A stretch of DNA of 64,000 nt, taken from NCBI GenBank assembly GCA_034508935.3, contig CM067445.1, forward strand, positions 18,243,083 through 18,307,082. The letters are read 5' to 3'. Positions 46,640 to 57,949 of this stretch are shown one piece after another; position 1 is the stretch's first letter, and the number at the start of each line of letters is the position of its first letter. The position numbers were made by a program, and so were the translations under genes. The notes under the pieces are model-generated. The model was not told the origin of the DNA, searched no databases, and saw nothing but the letters and a program-made list of their open reading frames with translations. Source of the stretch: Berghia stephanieae (taxonomy: Eukaryota > Mollusca > Gastropoda > Nudibranchia > Aeolidiidae).

Positions 46640-47450
46640 GCCATCCGGAAGTATAACGGACCACCACACAAAACTATGTGTAACCATGAACTTTTATAGT
46701 CTAGTTAATACAGTTTAGTGAGAATCACTCACAAATGCAGATGGCAAAATATAATAACAAAGGCTTGAGTGACGTCATCTTCGTTCTATCTATAGAGTGT
46801 GAGAGATTGTCACTAACAGACTGTCTAAAAATAACAAACAGCTGAGTGACGTCAACTTCGTTCCATCGAATGTTGTACTCGCTGGATTCTACCGCACCCG
46901 TTAAGCCCCCCATAGACGCTGACATCCGCTGATCGGGGTACGGATGACCTCGTCGCTGTGACCCGATCCCTGCGTTTATCGCAGATGATTTTTGCCCACA
47001 CACCGGGAGATATTTTTTTTGGAGGCGATCGGCGATCGGGGGCGTGGCAGTATAAAAAAGTGGACAATTATTTTCGGATTTTCGCTGTTTTCACGTCGGA
47101 TTCGTGATCAGCGTCAAATTTACAATAGGTTTGATACTCAGAACTGTGTGTTTACTCCAAAAATTGGTGAAATTAGAAAAAGATTTTAATTAATAGTGAG
47201 GCTATGTGGCCGACAGAACTGATCCCAGTTACTGTCTGTTATTCTATCTTTCGTCTTGCGCACAATAGTGATTACTTCTCACTAAATTATATCAATTAGA
47301 CTGTTGAAGGAACGAAAGTGACATCATTCCACTCTTTGTTATTGTATTAAGGCAGTCATTTTGGTAATTAGTTCTCACTAAATTATATCAATCAGACTTT
47401 TAACGTTCAAGGTTACCCGTAGTTTTGTGTGACGGTACGTTATTTCCGAC
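46640..47450. repeat. Inverted R2 copies around a CpG-richer centre
   Basis: Minus-strand R2 blocks at 46655-46865 and plus-strand R2 blocks at 47285-47450 face away from each other. Their outer ends match as reverse complements (GTTCATGGTTACACATAGTT versus GTTCAAGGTTACCCGTAGTT). The centre includes a 230-base block (46985-47213) that recurs inverted at 49411-49650. The layout suggests a palindromic non-autonomous DNA element. Confidence 0.5.
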
Positions 47451-47549
47451 TGGTGGATGTTGTGAGCATTTTACCTAAACTCATAGCATCAATAACCGTC
47501 CAAGATATTCGCATCATATGTAGCAATAGTTATAATAATCTAACATGTC

Positions 47550-47632
<83 letters not shown>
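47550..47632 (+). repeat. (GA)n microsatellite
   Basis: Long GA tract with a few GGGA interruptions. Confidence 0.9.
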
Positions 47633-47638
<6 letters not shown>

Positions 47639-47640
47639 AC

Positions 47641-47941
47641 TTGCGCTATATATACCGCTATATTCAATAAAGGTGCTCAAATCACTTTATAAGGGTCTTT
47701 GGCCAACATAAAAACATGTTAGACGAGACGTGACTGTTAAGCAATATTGCAATTGTTTCCCCGACAGAGACGACGCTGTAAACAGCGAGGTACTCATTTT
47801 AACAGTGAACAAGGTGAGAGAATGCGAGTAAAGAGCCTTTTCCAAGGACTCAATTATGCGCCACTCAGAGCGGGACTCGAATCCAGTATCGTCCGATCCA
47901 AAGGCGAGTGTCATTTCACAAGATCACATGCATAGCCGCAC
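47641..47941 (-). repeat. SINE-A, diverged full-length copy
   Basis: Head (GCGGCTATGCATGTGATCTT, GGATTCGAGTCC), body (GGAAAAGGCTCTTTACTCGC) and tail (AAGTGATTTGAGCAC) are present on the minus strand, with more changes than the 3.3-kb copies. Confidence 0.75.
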
Positions 47942-48017
47942 AAAAAAAGTGATGAGAGAATAGATTCAAATGTATTGAAGGAGGAGAGAGCGGATGGAGT
48001 GAGTAAAGTTCTTGGAT

Positions 48018-48330
48018 ATTTATAGAAGGAACCAAATTGACGTCACTCATCTCATTGTTATTGTTTTTAGACACCAATTTTTATGATTAGTTCTCATTAA
48101 AATAAATCAGACTATAACGTTCAAGGTTCCATGTAGATCTTTGGGCTGGAGTGATATTTCTGGCTGGCGGACTTTGTGAGTATTTTAATATAACACAGAG
48201 CATCAATAGAAGGAATGAATTTGACGTTAGTCAACCCGTTGTTATTGCTTTTAGACAGCATTTTATAATTAACTTATCACTAAGTTATATCAATCAGACA
48301 ATGAACGTTCGCGTTTGCAGTTTTGTGTGT
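48018..48330 (+). repeat. Two tandem R2 copies
   Basis: Copies start at about 48018 and 48205. Shared order: ATAGAAGGAA, TTGACGTCACTC / TTGACGTTAGTC, TGTTATTG.TTTTAGACA, TCA.TAA.ATAAATCAGAC / TATATCAATCAGAC and AACGTTC. Confidence 0.6.
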
Positions 48331-48479
48331 TAATATGTTATACCCCGATGGAGATGTCGTCAGTATTTTTCCAATACGCATAACATCCATACATTTGCAA
48401 TCCGATTTAAGTTTAAAAGCAACGTAGACCACGGAAATTTTTCCATTTTGTGGACAATAAAGATTTGTTATTTATCGTC

Positions 48480-48480
<1 letters not shown>

Positions 48481-48561
<81 letters not shown>

Positions 48562-48583
48562 GTTATTATTATTATTATTTTTA

Positions 48584-48660
<77 letters not shown>

Positions 48661-48661
48661 T
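48481..48661 (+). repeat. (ATT)n microsatellite
   Basis: About 60 ATT units with rare interruptions. Poly-Ile and poly-Tyr ORFs are artefacts. Confidence 0.9.
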
Positions 48662-48729
48662 ATAAAACAAATCGACAGTGTTCCCGTGGCAGGTTAAACG
48701 GGTACTCCTCGGGACTACTCGCATTCGCA

Positions 48730-48806
48730 CCCCCCCCCCCCTCCCAACCACCACCGCCACCACACACACGCACACAGCTCTTTTTTTTGGGGGGGGGGGG
48801 GGGGGC
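48730..48806 (+). repeat. Poly-C / (CAC)n / poly-G cluster
   Basis: C runs, CCACCACCGCCACCACACAC, then a run of about 18 G after eight T. Runs like this are error-prone. Confidence 0.8.
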
Positions 48807-49117
48807 GTTGTTTGTAGATTATAATTCAGGGTTACAATGCCCACCCCTGTCATCACGTAGTCAAGGCTTTTTGGCATCTACCAATCCCAAATGTCTGTGT
48901 CAAGGTCGACCGTCATGTCGCGTCAACGGGTGAGGAGGAAAAAAAAAAAAAGAACTGGCATATTATTATATCATTACATTGAAAATTATGAATACTATTT
49001 TTTATTTTGTATGAAATCCTTTATAAATTTTACGATGATCAAGAACGAAACTTTTGCCATCTACCTCTTCCTGGCGCAACATTTATAAAAATATTATTTA
49101 AAAAAAAATAATATAAC

Positions 49118-49398
49118 ACAGCATTTATTTGGCGCAATATCCACGTGCTCAAAGCGCTTTACAAGGGTCCCAAGGCAACAGCAATATTAAACTTGAAAGA
49201 CGAGACATGACGCCTGTCAGGCGATGTGACATTTTTTCATAACAAATTCAACGAACGGCCATGTACTCATTTTACACCTGAGTACGGTGAGAAAATGTGA
49301 GTAAAGAGCATTTTCCAAGGACTCAACTCTGCGCCACGCAGAGCGGGTCTCGAAACCTGAACCTTCCGATCTGGAAGCGAGAGTCATACCACAAAACA
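49118..49398 (-). repeat. SINE-A, diverged copy
   Basis: Tail (GTAAAGCGCTTTGAGCACGT, GATATTGCGCC) and body (GTGAGTAAAGAGCATTTTCC as read on plus) are clear. The head is cut at TTTTGTGGTATGACTCTCGC, where it meets the inverted block starting at 49411. Confidence 0.75.
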
Positions 49399-49410
49399 GG
49401 GAGGGGCACT

Positions 49411-49650
49411 GTCCTGTCGGCCACATAACTTCAATATTAATTAAATTTTATTTCTAATTTCATCAATTTTTGGAGTAAAAACATAGTTCTTGGTATCAAA
49501 CCTATTGTCAATTCGACGCTGATCACGAATCTGACGTCAAAACATCGAAAATCCGAACAAAATTGTCCAATTTTTTATACTGCCACGCCCCCGATCGCCT
49601 CGAAAAATATTAAGCAAAGCGGGCTTTGCGAGCGATCGACCGTACCTAGG
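49411..49650 (-). repeat. Inverted copy of the 46985-47213 block
   Basis: Read on minus, this segment matches 46985-47213 over about 220 bases with few changes, including CCGATCGCC, TATACTGCCACGCCCCCGAT (as written on plus here), GACGCTGATCACGAATC and the inner end ATGTGGCCGACAG. The pair lies 2.2 kb apart in opposite orientation. Confidence 0.7.
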
Positions 49651-49835
49651 TTTATCGGCCAGGTATTTGGCCACACACATTGCGTTTTCACTCCGGTTTG
49701 CCTGACCCGCAGAATTCCGGGATTTTCGGATTTTTTCATAAATGTTCCGCTGTTTTTGTCATGTCAAACACTTTCGCTAAGTGGTAGTTCAGGAGAAGAA
49801 AAAAAAATGCTTTTTATCATTTTTTGACACTTCTG

Positions 49836-49925
49836 CTCAGTTGCATGTATTTTGGTGACACTCCCTTATTTATGACGTTAGTCTAGACACACTGGCGCCA
49901 AATGTCAAAAGTAGCACCATGGTGG
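49836..49925 (+). repeat. Short dispersed repeat, mate of 18280-18370
   Basis: TTTTGGTGACACTCCCTTAT, ATGACGTTAGTCTAGACACA and TGGCGCCAAATGTCAAAAG. Confidence 0.55.
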
Positions 49926-50517
49926 CCATGGATGAGAAGATGATCGAAAGGGAAGGGGATGGAGCATCTAAATATTTGTGTACTTTTTAGCTGTAGCATG
50001 ATTGTACATTTGGCTAGTGCCGCGCTGAAGACCGGTCTGGACCGCGGTCCGACGGTCTTTTAGCTGTGAACCGAAGACCGTCCCAGAGGGGAAGACCGGC
50101 GGCGGTCCTCACTTCTTATCACCTTTCAACTAGTGCGGGGCGGTCCTTGCAAGGACCACGGTCCTACGGTCTCGCGCCATAGCCTACTACTTCCCCAGCG
50201 ATTCGTTGCTTCGGTTGCCTATCTTCCACCAATCACCACCCATCCCACTTAATTAATCGCACCCACCCCCCTTTGCCATACACTAAACGACACAGACGAC
50301 CATACAGGCAGACGACCACCAACCTCCACTCCGCAAACCGCCCTTTCGTGTGTGAGATGGGGGGAACAGGAGGCGCACGCCTTGGACGATTCCATTATAC
50401 GGGGTAAATTTCAAAATTTACTACACCATAATGATCGCAATGACAATGATCTATGGTGAAGGCATGACCCCTCTTCTCTAATGGGTTATTGTTTGAAATG
50501 TATGTGACTACAAAAGA

Positions 50518-50520
50518 TGT

Positions 50521-50556
<36 letters not shown>
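50518..50556 (+). repeat. (GT)n microsatellite
   Basis: About 17 GT units inside the hAT-like element. Confidence 0.85.
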
Positions 50557-50774
50557 CGAACCTAGCAAGTAGCAAATCCGATTTTTTGTTTTCTTTTGTC
50601 CATCTCTTGTCACCACTCCTTTCTATCGCAGTGTTGTCATTTAAAATAATACAATAATATTAAAATTTCGTTTGGTGTTTTTACTAATCAAATAATATGA
50701 GTTTCATTAGTTTCTTCCTTCCAAAAAACCCAGTTATAACGTCTGAATTTTAAAAAAGTCCAATAGAATATTTG

Positions 50775-50857
50775 GGGACCCCGATAGCTCAGTTGATAGA
50801 GCACTCTCTTTATACGCAAAGGGCCAGAGATCGATCCCGGGTGCAGTCGATTTTTTT
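50775..50857 (+). repeat. SINE-D head (Ile/Val-type tRNA-like)
   Basis: GACCCCGATAGCTCAGTTGA (A-box region) and GAGATCGATCCCGGGTG (B box) are tRNA-like. A second copy on the minus strand lies at 59918-59999. The acceptor stem ends do not pair, so neither is called as a tRNA gene. Confidence 0.6.
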
Positions 50858-51018
50858 TCTGAATCCCTGTCTACTCAACAATGAATGGGTAGCTGAGTTT
50901 GTTAGATCTGGCGAAAAGTCACCATCGACCCCTCTTATCACCTCATCCACCCCCTCTTATTATAACTTCACGTCTCTCTCTTACTCTTCAATGCTCGCTG
51001 CCCTCTAATGTGTGTGTG

Positions 51019-51044
51019 TGGGGGGGGGGGGAGGGGGGGGGGTG
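51019..51044 (+). repeat. Poly-G run
   Basis: Runs of 11 and 8 G in a GT-rich context. Confidence 0.8.
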
Positions 51045-51642
51045 AGGAGTTGCGTGTGTGTATCAACGCCACGAACAACTCGATCACTGCCTTGGGCGAC
51101 GCCATTATCTCCGTTAATGGGGATAAATTTCAAATTTTATTAAATTATCGAAGTAACAATGAAGTACGGTGAGCAAATAAAGAAGGCATCACCCCTCTTC
51201 TCTAATTAGGTTACAATTTGAAATGAGTGTGACTACTCCGTGTGTTTTACTCCTGTAGGCCACGGTTTTCATCGTGTAGCGGTCTTTAACGGTTCAAGAA
51301 TGAACGATCCCACGCTCTAAAAGGTCAAACCGGTTCGAATTTCCAACAGTCTCTCAGGAATGTTCAATGTCGAAAAGGACCGGTCCTAGAGGACCGGTCC
51401 TTGCGGTCTTCATTTCCCAAGGACCGTAGGACCGTGGTCCTTAAGCTTGCCAAGGACCGCCCCGCACTACATTTGTCGATTTTTTATGTTTTATAAGCGT
51501 GTCTTTCTTTTCTTCCTTTTTTTGTTTGTTTGTTTGTTCTGAATTTGTTATAGAATTCATTACAATTTGTGTCTAATTATAAAACAATTTAAAAAAAAAA
51601 ATAAAAAATCAGTTCATAAAGTATTCTTGCGTTCACCACACA

Positions 51643-51702
<60 letters not shown>

Positions 51703-51715
51703 CTCTCTCTCTGTC

Positions 51716-51761
<46 letters not shown>

Positions 51762-51780
51762 ATATCCATATTTCTCTCTC
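51643..51780 (+). repeat. (CT)n-(GT)n-(CT)n microsatellite
   Basis: CT block, about 14 GT units, then CT with GTCT interruptions. Confidence 0.9.
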
Positions 51781-52104
51781 AGCCACCCTTCTATCTTCAT
51801 ATTATGTTTATAGATATCATTTGGTAATAGAGAGATAATATTATGTAACGGTAAGTTAGGCTGATCGATTTAAGAAATTATTATTTAAAGGCTAATTTAA
51901 CTTTGCTTTGTAGATGGAATATGTTTTGCAATTGATTAAAGATTCTTAATTTTATAAGCTGCATCGTCACAAGGTTGCAATAATACAAGCACTAGCCAGG
52001 TTTGTTATGTAAAAACAAATACCTCCTGGTCTTTTGGCCAAAAGTTTATCATAATCTCTTGATATAGTTTTAACATTGTTGTAATGAACAATTTTTTAGT
52101 TAAG

Positions 52105-52250
52105 TTGAAAGTATTTTCATCACAACAATGAGCCCAATAACCATTTGAGTTATCAGACCTGCAAATAAGCATAAGCTGATTTTGAATGACGTGTCTTATT
52201 GCCCAAATTACTGTGGGCTCATTGTTGTCTGTTGTAGTGAAAATACTCTC
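52105..52250. repeat. Short hairpin (possible foldback element)
   Basis: GTATTTTCATCACAACAATG and AGCCCA on the left pair with TGGGCTCATTGTTGTCTG and TAGTGAAAATAC on the right, enclosing about 80 bases with TTATCAGACCTGCAAATAAG. Confidence 0.55.
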
Positions 52251-52383
52251 AAACCGATGCAAAATATTGTCCATTACTGACAACACTTAAAGTAAGCACA
52301 TAATTTCGGTCGACTACCAGACTCCGAGACACCAGACTCTAAGCGCTTAAATTACAAATTACTTTGGCTGAAACATACTCATT

Positions 52384-52399
52384 CACACACACAAGCATA

Positions 52400-52449
<50 letters not shown>

Positions 52450-52450
52450 A
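52384..52450 (+). repeat. (CA)n microsatellite
   Basis: About 30 CA units just outside the Academ-like element. Confidence 0.9.
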
Positions 52451-52502
52451 CACATACAACACAAATCAGACAGACCTATCTTGCTTCTCATACCATCTAC
52501 TA

Positions 52503-52622
52503 TAGTCCGTTTTCTTAGCGGCAAGTTCCGTGCGTTTTGTGCACTTTTTGTAACCAGCAAACTAAGTATACAAATTGGTGCAGAAAATTATGAAGATTCG
52601 AAAAATAGGTGGCTCCAAATAC
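52503..52622 (+). repeat. Left terminal inverted repeat of the Academ-like element
   Basis: Begins TAGTCCGTTTTCTTAGCGG and ends near AATAGGTGGCTCCAAATACC. It pairs with 56815-56929 allowing gaps. Confidence 0.75.
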
Positions 52623-54034
52623 CATTTTTATTGAAAAGACCTTAAAATTCGTCGTAAAGTCTAGTGAAAACGCGCACTTTGTGACGTTTTGGCGCTCGAT
52701 TACAAAAGTATAAAAAACAAACATTCTCACCCATTAAGAACATCTTGATTAGTTTTTGATCGTGGAAATATTTTTGTTTTAATGTTTTCCATTATTATTT
52801 ACCAAAAATCTAGCTTTTGATTATTTTAAAACAATTTTTTGTCTTCTGACCGCAGACAAAAACCCCAATAAAAATTGTCCTTTTTTGCCCGTGCAACAAA
52901 ACGATGAGTCATTAGGACGACCTATCCTTTACTAAGTATGTACTAGGATGTCTTAGCGCCTGTAAACGATAAAAACAACAACAAAAGACTAAAAAAAATA
53001 TTTAAAGCAGTTAAAGAGGTTTCTTTCAACCAGTGTGTACAGTACAATAATGCTAAATCGAAATGCGGTTTTGTCATCTGTCACCGCCTCTCCCTTCGAG
53101 ATAACGACAGCTCCATCTACCGACAATGGCATCATGTGTTGTCTAAAAAATAACTGAGAGAATGAGTTTTGTCTTTTGAACGATGTCAACAAACTACAAT
53201 TTTATTTTGTGCAATCGATATTCGTTGAAAAGGTAAGGAACAATCTTTTTCATCTATTATAAATGTCTTATATCATCGTGATGTTATTTTACTTTATGCG
53301 CATGCTAGTGCGATAAGTATCGCGCAATGTATGACAAAAGAATTGAGTTGTGAAAAAAGAATTGGGTCAGATCAAAGCTGAGTCACAGTAATATCATTCT
53401 AAACACACAATAAGCCTCCAGGATGCAATAGATAGAGTAAGATTATGGCCCATGCTTGGATCTGAACATATTTTTCTATCTTAATATAATATAAGTTGCA
53501 TGTGTTATGTCAGTACTAAATTTAGACCCTTTTAGATTCGATTCGATATAGATTAGCCTGTCGATGATTGATGATAGAATAACGGTGTTTATCAATACTG
53601 CTGCCCGAGAAAAAAAAAAAAGATAACTAATTTATTATTAACTCAGTTGATCAAAAAAAGAACATCTCCATACATAATTCTTTAAATACACGCTAATATT
53701 CACACACATTGTTTTACCTTTTGCTTATTCATGTTTTTTTTTTAAACAGTGTATTGACTTGTTTGTTACATTTCTACTTGCCAGCCTCACAGTCCTTTGT
53801 TTCCTTGAAATTAATAAGCATCATGCCTGGGGACCTCGTCAAATTGGAATGCTAGTTTGATTTGTTGAATAGTCAAGATTGCAAGGACTAAAGTTCCATT
53901 CTAACAGGTATTTGGAAGTATGTGTTCGTTGTGTGTGTGTTGTTGTTGTTGTTTTGTTATTTTTTTGTTTTGCAGAGAATCTTACCACTGAGCTATCCAA
54001 GCCCCGTCAACTAATATGTGTTTAACCTTTCTCA

Positions 54035-54066
54035 CGCAAACACACACACAAATACACACTCACACG

Positions 54067-54111
<45 letters not shown>

Positions 54112-54115
54112 GCAC
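54035..54115 (+). repeat. (CA)n microsatellite
   Basis: CA tract with ACT interruptions inside the Academ-like element. Confidence 0.9.
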
Positions 54116-54285
54116 GCCCACAAACTTGTTCATTCTGTCAGCTCTCAAGCTACCCTATATCGCCTTAAGATGGTAACATTTTCTGTAACTTGATAAACTA
54201 CGTAATTCACACTTTGTAGGAAATAACTATAAATATCATCTCTTGAGTATGTCATGGGGTTTTGTTTTATTTTTCTTTCCTTCCT

Positions 54286-56171
54286 AGAATGCGCTGATAT
54301 GGCAGGAGGAAAGAAGCGGCAGACATCCATTGTCGACTGTAAAAATCTGAACAAAGTTCCAAGACTCGATCAAGCTTCCCCTGAAATTTACTGGTCGAAG
54401 TGCCTGTTTTGTCAAGAAACCATTGAAAATTCTCTTCTCACAAACCCTAAAAAGCAACCAAATTAAATTGTATTGAAGACACTTATGTTGCAATTTCTGA
54501 GGATATCAAACTTTTTCATGACTCAGGTAGATTGCCAATAGCATTGAAATTCAATATTAACCAACCTGTGAAATGTCTTGCTAATTTTTTGAGAGACAAT
54601 GATGGACTTTACCACAAGAATTGCAGACACAGGTTTCATAAATCAAAACTCAAAAGGCTTGCAAAGAAGATAAATCAATGTAATAGTGAAGCCGTTGCAA
54701 GTCCTGATACAAGAGGCACATTAAACACATCACATGTAAGGAAACACTGCTTGTTTTGTAAGGGTTGTGAAGGGGAATTGACTGAGGTCCGGACTCTTGC
54801 TCTCTCACAAAAAGTCTACGAGGAAGCTGTCCTTCATTCAGATACAAGTATTCTTAGAGTATTTGCGGAGGGTGATCTTATTGCGGTGGAAGCAAAGTAT
54901 CATAAGCCTTGCCTTATACTGTTCCACAGAAGAGCAGACGATTTTAGATGTAAAAATACTTCAGACAACAAATACAAAACACACATTGCAGAATGCACAC
55001 AGGATATTGTCAATTTTATTGATCAACAAAAAGCTCGCACAGACACAAATGTTGTGTTTAAGCTGAATGATCTCTACAATTTACTTTTGTCAAAATTAAA
55101 TGCCATAAATTTGTCGATGTATATGTACATAAAACTAGATTCAAAGAAAATTTACTATCGAGAGTTCCTTCTTTAATGGAATACAGGGATGGGCGGGAAG
55201 TCTTGCTTACTTTCAAAGAGGGGAATATTATTTCACAAGCAGCTATTGCCGATTTAGATTCAAATGATGATCTTGCAATACAAAAAGCAGTTGATATTAT
55301 AAGAGCAGAAATAAGAAATCATACATTCATATCACCCCTCAATATAGATCATAATAGCATTGTCAATAGTGTACCACACAAATTAGTGAAAATTGTGAAT
55401 GGCATTTTTTAGAAATGGAAGCGAGTGTCACTTCAATTCTGGGGTTACACGAACAGATGTGGTTATCATTCTGATATCACAGTTTGCTGCATTGGGAATG
55501 GAAAAGTTGTTTGTCAACTACGGTACAGGAAAACATAGAAGTCTGATACCTATCCACTCAATTGTTGAACCCCTGTGTCCTGAAAAATCTCTGGCTATAT
55601 CCTTCTTCCATGCCTTTACGGGGTGTGACAGTGTCAGCTCATTTGCAGGGAAGGGAAAGAAAATAGCATGTTCAGTTTGGGCCGCATTTGATGATGTTAC
55701 AGACTCATTTAAAGCTCTTGCTAATCAACCCTCTAAGGAACATATAGCCAGCCGTTTCAACATCATCCAGAGATTTGTCTGTTGTTTGACAGAGCAACCA
55801 ACTTATCTGCTGTCAATGAATGCCGGCATGAACTTTTTACCAAAAAAAAGTCACGCCTTCCAGACAATATGCCACCAACTCGTGAAGCTCTCAAACAGCA
55901 TTTAAATCGAGCAGTTTACCAAGCTGGTTATGTATGGAAACGCTCTCTTGCTAAAGACTCTAGTCTTCCTTCCAAATCAGATTTTGGTTGGAAAGAAGAT
56001 GGGATGCCAAAGTGGTCCACTTTGACTGACCTTACACATGCCTCACAAAATCTGATTAAATGTAACTGTTCATCAAAGGGATGCTCCAAAAGATGCAATT
56101 GTGTTAAGGCATCTCTTCCATGTAATCTGTTATGTGCCTCCAATGGTCAATGTTCTAGAGACAATGATTGA
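54286..56171 (+). pseudogene. Decayed transposon gene: two zinc modules, FEN/XPG-like block, CXC tail
   Basis: An acceptor-like TTCCTTCCTAG (54287) precedes MAGGKKRQTSIVDCKNLNKV. First zinc-like module: WSKCLFCQE (about 54394) and YHKNCRHRF (54610). Second module: HCLFCKGCEGELTEV (54748) and EAKYHKPCLILF (54889). After TRFKENLL comes RDGREVLLTF (55185). Next is a nuclease-like block, TDVVIIL (55457), LFVNYGTGKHR, then FFHAFTGCDSVSSFAGKGKK (55606), in which the acidic TD and GCD recall FEN1/XPG or PIN metal sites. Last is WSTLTDLTHASQNLIKCNC with a tesmin-like CXC (C-x-C-x4-C-x3-C-x-C). The blocks are spread over at least four frames, and the central domain usual between RDVLLAF and TDVVVL is absent (a large deletion between about 55400 and 55440). 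Family members elsewhere are unannotated, highly repeated proteins. Confidence 0.65.
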
Positions 56172-56814
56172 CTTTAAACACGTTTTTCAATTGTATGTTT
56201 TCAACAAACTATGGAATTAAAAAGGGATGTAAATCTATAATAATGCTGCTGTTAAATATGTACACAGAAAAAATGTTTTAAATGGTTCAATTCTTCATTG
56301 AATAAATATGTATTGTACAATATATATAAATTTAAACGTGTTATTTGCTATATGATAGAAATACATTGTACTCTTATGTTTGAGAGTGATTGTACGTGTG
56401 TGTCGGAAGGAGAAGGGGTACTTGCTTTGGCAGTTGAATTGTCTATTATTGTTTGTTTTTTTTAATCAAATTAATATTGCTTGTTTTAGAGGATGTGAAG
56501 ATTAAAAAATGTTTTTGAAATGCGTGGCATTTCAAATATATGTCAGATTCTAAACTATTTAAACAGTTTCTAGGAAGGAGATATATATTTTTTTTACTTT
56601 CCTGAAAAATCCCATTTGAATTTCGTATTTTCTTATATATTTCAATAAAATTCAAATGGAAAAATAATTTGTGAGTCCAGAGTACGCAACAGAATAACAA
56701 AATATCCACATTGTTATAAAATATTTATAAAACTGTAAATTTTGAGGAAAAAATTATTTTAAAAAAAAAATGCATTTTGTCACCTTTAAAGGGCAATAAC
56801 TCTTGGTTCCAGCT

Positions 56815-56929
56815 ATTTTTCAACTTGGAGCCACCTATTTTCGAAATCCTCATAAAATTCTGCATTTTGTGTGAAAATTTCATGCTGGTTACACGATTTG
56901 CACAATTTTTCCATTAAGGGAACGGACTA
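56815..56929 (-). repeat. Right terminal inverted repeat of the Academ-like element
   Basis: Read on minus it begins TAGTCCGTTCCCTTAATGG and reaches AATAGGTGGCTCCAAGTTG, mirroring the left end. Confidence 0.75.
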
Positions 56930-56932
56930 CTA

Positions 56933-57360
56933 AAGACGAAACAGATATTATGTTTTAAGCGAACGTTTAAAAATAGATAAAGACAGCGGCGTGGCATGCT
57001 TACAGTATAAAGTGGTGCCAGACGAAAATGACTTACACATGCTACATTTGTAAATATAAAAGAAAGAAAAAAAAACCCTTACATACTTGTAAAGTAAATT
57101 TGCATGGTGATGCCTCTATCCCTGCAAATCTTTTCAATAGTTTGTTTATAAAAATCACGAACGAATATATTGATTGGAGTTTGGACACTGAGGGAAATGG
57201 CGAAAGGGACACATGCAGACATTGAATGCCAATCGAACAAAGGGTAATTTCAAAATTTACAAAGCGTAAGAATGTAAACAGCCCATGGCCTATTAAAAGA
57301 GTACTGTAGATACGTCATGAAACAGCCCCATTCCACTTCGGAAATCAAACACGACACCAT
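56933..57360. other. Spacer
   Basis: No supported gene. The 65-codon ORF at 57028 has no recognisable features. Confidence 0.35.
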
Positions 57361-57363
57361 GCA

Positions 57364-57585
<222 letters not shown>

Positions 57586-57689
57586 GTCAAACACGCATAT
57601 TCACGCGAAGATCATGCATTTAGCAGCATCACTATCAAGAAATGTTTGACTAAACTCGTTCACATTCCTTCATATCAATTTTTGCAGCA

Positions 57690-57707
57690 ATAATAATAAT
57701 AATAATG

Positions 57708-57803
<96 letters not shown>

Positions 57804-57809
57804 GTAGTA

Positions 57810-57906
<97 letters not shown>
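57690..57906 (+). repeat. (AAT)n/(GAT)n microsatellite
   Basis: GAT units at 57709-57760, then about 43 AAT units. Confidence 0.9.
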
Positions 57907-57908
<2 letters not shown>

Positions 57909-57949
57909 TAATATATACAATAATCACGAGAGAGAGAGAGAGAGAAACA

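Larger units (their letters stand above)
50007..51477. mobile_element. hAT-like non-autonomous DNA transposon
   Basis: The element runs 50015-51469, between CATTTGGC (50007-50014) and CATTTGTC (51470-51477), an 8-bp target duplication with one mismatch. Ends read TAGTGCCGCG and, reverse complemented, TAGTGCGGGG. Many subterminal GGACCGTGGTCC / GGACCGGTCC palindromic motifs lie in both orientations near each end, and an inner TAGTGCGGGGCGGTCCTTG lies at 50131. Eight-base duplications and dense subterminal repeats are typical of hAT. Inside are two diverged 150-base direct copies (50383-50525 and 51090-51250), a tRNA-like piece and a (GT)n tract, but no transposase. Confidence 0.7.
52500..56932 (+). 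mobile_element. DNA transposon with long TIRs and a nuclease-like gene (candidate Academ type)
   Basis: The element spans 52503-56929 (about 4.4 kb), flanked by CTA at 52500-52502 and 56930-56932. The left end, and the right end reverse complemented, share TAGTCCGTT, then CTTA, GTAACCAGCA, TGCAGAA, TTATGA and AATAGGTGGCTCCAA in the same order over about 115 bases. The only coding remnant between them (54253-56171) belongs to a family that is repetitive in many marine animals. Repetitiveness, TIRs and a 3-bp duplication make a mobile element. Academ transposons are known for 3-4-bp duplications, a Cys-rich finger and an XPG-like nuclease, which suits this gene, but the assignment is from memory. 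It is a deletion derivative and not autonomous. Confidence 0.7.
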
